Shown here: positions 60,881 to 64,000 of the stretch, in pieces
Position numbering within the stretch: position 1 is the stretch's first letter
Layout of the letters: each line of letters opens with the position of its first letter
Assembly: GCA_016710095.1 (NCBI GenBank)
Contig: JADJLL010000001.1
Location: forward strand, 271,032 to 335,031
Reading direction: 5' to 3'
Length of the DNA stretch: 64,000 nucleotides
DNA from: Candidatus Eiseniibacteriota bacterium
Lineage (GTDB): Bacteria > Eisenbacteria > RBG-16-71-46
Notes under the pieces: generated by a model
Told to the model about the DNA's origin: nothing
Databases searched by the model: none
Seen by the model: the letters and a program-made list of their open reading frames with translations, nothing else
Program-made: the position numbers and the translations under genes

Positions 60881-63841
60881 CTACCGCAGCACCGTCACCC
60901 GCGCGCTCGCGCCATCCGCTCCCTGCGACAGCCGCACGAAATAAACGCCCGAACGCAGCGGCGTGTCGCCGCCCACCTGCACCGTGTGCCGGCCGGCGCC
61001 CAGCGTGCCCACTTCGCGCGTGAACACGCGGCGGCCCGTGACGTCCATCACTTCGAGCCGCGCGCTCGCGGCGCTCGGCAGCGTGAACGCGAGCGCCATG
61101 CGTCCGCCGAGCGCGGGATTCGTGATGCGCTCGAGCGCCAGCGTGCCCGGTCGCGGCGTGGGCACGCCCAGCACCGAGGACGGCAGCACGAGCGCGGTGC
61201 GTGCCGGCGCGATCGAGCCCGTGTACTTGGCCTTATCGAAGTCCCAGTCCGTCGTGTAGTACCCGAGGCCCGGAGGGTTCTGGCTGTTCATGATCCAGAA
61301 CGGGGCGCAGCCGCCGTACACCGCGCGGAACGTGCGCATGCCCGGCCACGGCGCGGGAATCGTCAGCGTGGCCACGTTGCCCAGCACCGCCGCCTTGCCC
61401 AGCACGGTGAAGCCGTCGAAGAACGTCACCGTGTCCGCGTCCACCGGGACGCCCGCGCCGGCGAAAGGCACGTTGACCGTGGCGGTGAGCGTGAGCGGCT
61501 GCGACTGCACGATCGCCCCAGCGGGCAGGCCGAGCGTCAGCTGCGTCGGCTTCAGTCTCAATTGCACGGCGAGCCGGTTGCCGCCCAAGCTGTCGGAGTG
61601 GGGGATGCCGGCGAGGAGCATGTCCGTTCTGCCGTCGCCGTCCATGTCGTCCAGGGCGACCGAGTAGTTTCGTCGCGTCGCGGTGCCGGCGATGTTGAAG
61701 GGAAACTCCGTCGGCGAAAGTCCGAGGTTGAGGAACGGAGCCATCGTGTAGGGCCCGAAGCCGCCCTGCCCATCGCCCAGCATGTACCCGGGCCAGGTGC
61801 TGGTCACCAGATCCATGTGGCCGTCGCCATTCACGTCGCCGATGGCCACCGACGGACAGCCCGTCGCGTTCGTCGGCTGCACGGGCGAGCCCGCCATGGG
61901 CGTGAACACGCCCACGCCGTTGCCCTGCTTGAGTTCGATGTAGGCCTGGTCGCGGTTCGCGAAGGCCAGGTCCGCCACCCCGTCGCCGGTCAGGTCGCCG
62001 ATCGCGACGCCCCAGGGGTTGAAGCCGTGGCCGACGAGCACGGAGTCGGTGTGCGCCGTGAACTGGCCGGCGCCGTTGCCGAACATGGCGGAATAGCGCA
62101 GCGCCGTGCTGGTGACGACGATGTCGAGCAGGCCGTCGGCATTGAGATCACCGGTCGCGAGGCCCAGCTGGACACCTCCACCTGCGAGCGCGGTCGGTTT
62201 CGGGGAGGCCGGACCAAACGTGCCGTCGCCGTTGTTGAGGAGCACCGAGATATTGCTGCCGGCCGCCAGCGCGATCATGTCCGGCTTGCCGTCGCTGTTC
62301 ACGTCGCCGGCGGTGACGGCCATGGGCAACGCTCCGACCGCGTAGTCCACCCGCGGCGCGAACGTGTTGCCGGGCTGCGAGAGGTACACCGACACCGAGT
62401 TGCTCTTGTAGTTCGAGAACAGGACGTCGGCGCGGTTGTCGCCGTTCAGGTCCACCGCGGCGGCGCTGGAGGGAAGGCTGTCGGTCCGCAAGGTGACCGA
62501 CGAGGAGAACGAGCCGTCTCCCGCGCCGAAGCAGACGATGCCCGTGGTGTCGGCCCAGTTCGCCACCACCGCGTCCGGATGGCCGTCGCCGTTGACGTCG
62601 CCGGTGGCGAGCGTGCGAGAGCCCGGGTTCGGGGCGTTCAAGTAGTTTCCAGTCCGGAACGGTCGCTGCGCTCCGAACAGCGGGCGGTTCGAGAGCGTGA
62701 TGCTCACCCGGTTGAGGATCAGGCTGCTCGCGACGACGTCGAGCGCGCCGTCACGGTTGACGTCCGCGAGCGCGAGGCCGTCGTAGTTGCTCGCGGAGGT
62801 GACCGCCGGCGCGGCCGCGCCGAACGTACCGTTGCCGACACCCGGCAGGTACACGGTTCCGTTGCTCGCCGTCATCACGAGCTCCGGCTTGTTGTCGGCG
62901 TCGAGGTCGCCGATGGCGACCGCCTCGCCGTTCTGCGTGCCCGCGATCGTCGTGGCCGCGCCGAACGTGCCGTTGCCCGCGCCGAGCAGCACCGAGTAGC
63001 CGCCGGTGAGCGCCACCGCCGCGTCCGCGTTGCCGTCGCCGTTCAGGTCGCCCAGCGCGATCGCGCCCGGCAGTGAACCGCACGCGAAGTCCGAGCGAGC
63101 GCCGAACGCGCCGGCGCCGGTGCCGAGGAACACCGACACGAACCCCGAGGCCGCGCGCGAGATCGTGGCGATGTCGAGCCTGCCGTCGTTGTCGAGGTCG
63201 GCCACCGCGACCGTGTTCGGCGCGGAGAGCGTGGTGTAGTCGGTCCGGGCGGCGAACGTGCCGTTGCCGTTGCCCAGCAGCACCGAGATCGTCGAGGCGG
63301 CCGGGCTGGCGACCACGAGATCGAGACTGCCGTCGCCGTTGACGTCGGCGGGCACGATCGAGCGGAAGCCCGTGCCGTTGGGCACGGTGTAGTCCACGTG
63401 CGCCGCGAACGTGCCGTCGCCATTGCCGAGGAGCACCGAGACGCTCGTGCCGCCCACCGAGACGAGGTCGAGCTTGCCGTCGTTGTTCAGGTCGGCGCTC
63501 GCGACCGCGAAGGGCCTCGCGGCCGTCGCGACCGACGTGAGGGACGAGTAGGCGCCGCTCCCGTTGCCCACCCACAGGAACAGGAACGCGGCGCTCGAGC
63601 GCGCCGTGGCGAGGTCGGGATTGCCGTCGCCGTTGAAGTCGCCCGCGGCGACGGCGATCGGGCTCGGCACGCTGAAAACGGGCAGCGTGATGCTGAAGGG
63701 TCCGTAGGGCACGGCCGACGCCGGGGCGGGCAGCGTCGCGAAGAGCGCGACGGCGGCGAGCGCGGCGGCTGCGCAGCGCTGAATGGCGCGAGCGGCCGAA
63801 CGGCAGGGCATGGCGGATCGGGGCACGGAACGAAGCGGCAT
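60881..63841 (-). CDS. Secreted FG-GAP (VCBS) 14-repeat protein with Ig-like domain and FlgD-like C-terminus
   Basis: 986 residues from the ATG at 63841, with GGGAG upstream; the frame is open to a TTG at 63853. Signal peptide AALAAVALFATLPAPASA. Fourteen repeats each carry a calcium loop of the type DxNGDGxxD (DFNGDGNPD, DLNNDGKLD, DVNGDGSLD, DLDNDGRLD, DVNSDGKPD, DMDGDGRTD and others), as in integrin-like FG-GAP propellers; 14 repeats suit two seven-bladed propellers. A Big-type Ig domain (LTLTATVNVPFAGAGVPVDA) and the C-terminal sorting-like module (VMDVTGRRVFTREVG...GVYFVRLS) follow. Extracellular, calcium-dependent, probably adhesive. Confidence 0.83.
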   Translation of the reverse strand: MPLRSVPRSAMPCRSAARAIQRCAAAALAAVALFATLPAPASAVPYGPFSITLPVFSVPSPIAVAAGDFNGDGNPDLATARSSAAFLFLWVGNGSGAYSSLTSVATAARPFAVASADLNNDGKLDLVSVGGTSVSVLLGNGDGTFAAHVDYTVPNGTGFRSIVPADVNGDGSLDLVVASPAASTISVLLGNGNGTFAARTDYTTLSAPNTVAVADLDNDGRLDIATISRAASGFVSVFLGTGAGAFGARSDFACGSLPGAIALGDLNGDGNADAAVALTGGYSVLLGAGNGTFGAATTIAGTQNGEAVAIGDLDADNKPELVMTASNGTVYLPGVGNGTFGAAAPAVTSASNYDGLALADVNRDGALDVVASSLILNRVSITLSNRPLFGAQRPFRTGNYLNAPNPGSRTLATGDVNGDGHPDAVVANWADTTGIVCFGAGDGSFSSSVTLRTDSLPSSAAAVDLNGDNRADVLFSNYKSNSVSVYLSQPGNTFAPRVDYAVGALPMAVTAGDVNSDGKPDMIALAAGSNISVLLNNGDGTFGPASPKPTALAGGGVQLGLATGDLNADGLLDIVVTSTALRYSAMFGNGAGQFTAHTDSVLVGHGFNPWGVAIGDLTGDGVADLAFANRDQAYIELKQGNGVGVFTPMAGSPVQPTNATGCPSVAIGDVNGDGHMDLVTSTWPGYMLGDGQGGFGPYTMAPFLNLGLSPTEFPFNIAGTATRRNYSVALDDMDGDGRTDMLLAGIPHSDSLGGNRLAVQLRLKPTQLTLGLPAGAIVQSQPLTLTATVNVPFAGAGVPVDADTVTFFDGFTVLGKAAVLGNVATLTIPAPWPGMRTFRAVYGGCAPFWIMNSQNPPGLGYYTTDWDFDKAKYTGSIAPARTALVLPSSVLGVPTPRPGTLALERITNPALGGRMALAFTLPSAASARLEVMDVTGRRVFTREVGTLGAGRHTVQVGGDTPLRSGVYFVRLSQGADGASARVTVLR

Positions 63842-64000
63842 GGCAGCTCCCAACTGGCTGTCGAGGTTCGTCGGGCCCGGTGAACGGCGGGCGGCGCAAA
63901 GGCGAATAAGTGTGCGGGAGTGGGAGGCGGGATAGCGAGGGGAAAGTGGGGATGGCGGAATGCACGGTCGTGCCCTCCGCGACGCCTGCGCCGGGGCGCT

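Overview
The window is very GC-rich DNA from a Gram-negative-type bacterium. There are outer-membrane beta-barrels, many signal peptides and lipoboxes, a BamA/TamA-like protein and an OmpA-type protein. At least five secreted proteins end in the FlgD-like / type-IX-like C-terminal module (NP-F...DVxGRxVRTL...GxYxxRL...LR), and GTG starts and stop/start overlaps are common. This combination of very high GC, FlgD-like tails and Kelch, FG-GAP and BNR secreted proteins points to the FCB-related candidate phyla, Candidatus Eisenbacteria in particular. That placement is inferred from family content; there is no rRNA or tRNA in the window.

Layout. (1) 1-12.3 kb is a beta-glucan locus. A GH2 enzyme with a barrel-like C-terminus (+) meets a convergent seven-gene minus-strand operon: CBM-like lipoprotein, ROK regulator, GH16 glucanase, Opp/Dpp-type binding protein, two permeases and one ATPase. 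Starts and stops overlap through most of the operon, and an XylR-like palindrome lies upstream of its first gene. An insertion sequence with 15-bp terminal inverted repeats sits exactly between the two convergent stop codons. (2) 12.4-16.3 kb holds small housekeeping and accessory genes (DUF429-like protein, PP2C phosphatase, Arg/Gly-rich secreted protein, AP-superfamily hydrolase). (3) 16.5-22.2 kb is an envelope/signalling operon: BamA/TamA-like, DUF4390-like, NtrY-like kinase, NtrX/NtrC-like sigma54 activator, small barrel protein. (4) 22.2-28.4 kb has a lipoprotein, FabF-like KAS, a small barrel, a renalase-like FAD protein, GTP cyclohydrolase II and a Mesh1-like HD protein. (5) 28.4-47.4 kb is a run of large secreted proteins: M28 peptidase, BNR/PKD protein, CARDB protein, two tandem Kelch-Ig-malectin proteins and an eight-repeat protein. 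(6) 47.5-51.9 kb is a probable copper-handling cluster (Cys-rich exported protein, PCuAC chaperone, PepSY protein, DJ-1/PfpI-YHS lipoprotein) followed by an OmpA-type protein. (7) 52-56.2 kb has an abnormal nearly A/T-free tract, a 900-residue coiled-coil protein and a small exported protein. (8) 56.3-63.9 kb has a COG1112-type helicase-nuclease, a VanZ-like membrane protein and a 14-repeat FG-GAP protein.

Data quality. At least nine conserved genes or domains are interrupted by single-base or dinucleotide indels, mostly in G/C homopolymers, and 52057-52337 contains no A and only two T. I read most of these interruptions as consensus errors rather than true pseudogenes. Interrupted genes are therefore given as one entry each, with the break positions stated, except the OmpA pair, which is listed as two ORFs.
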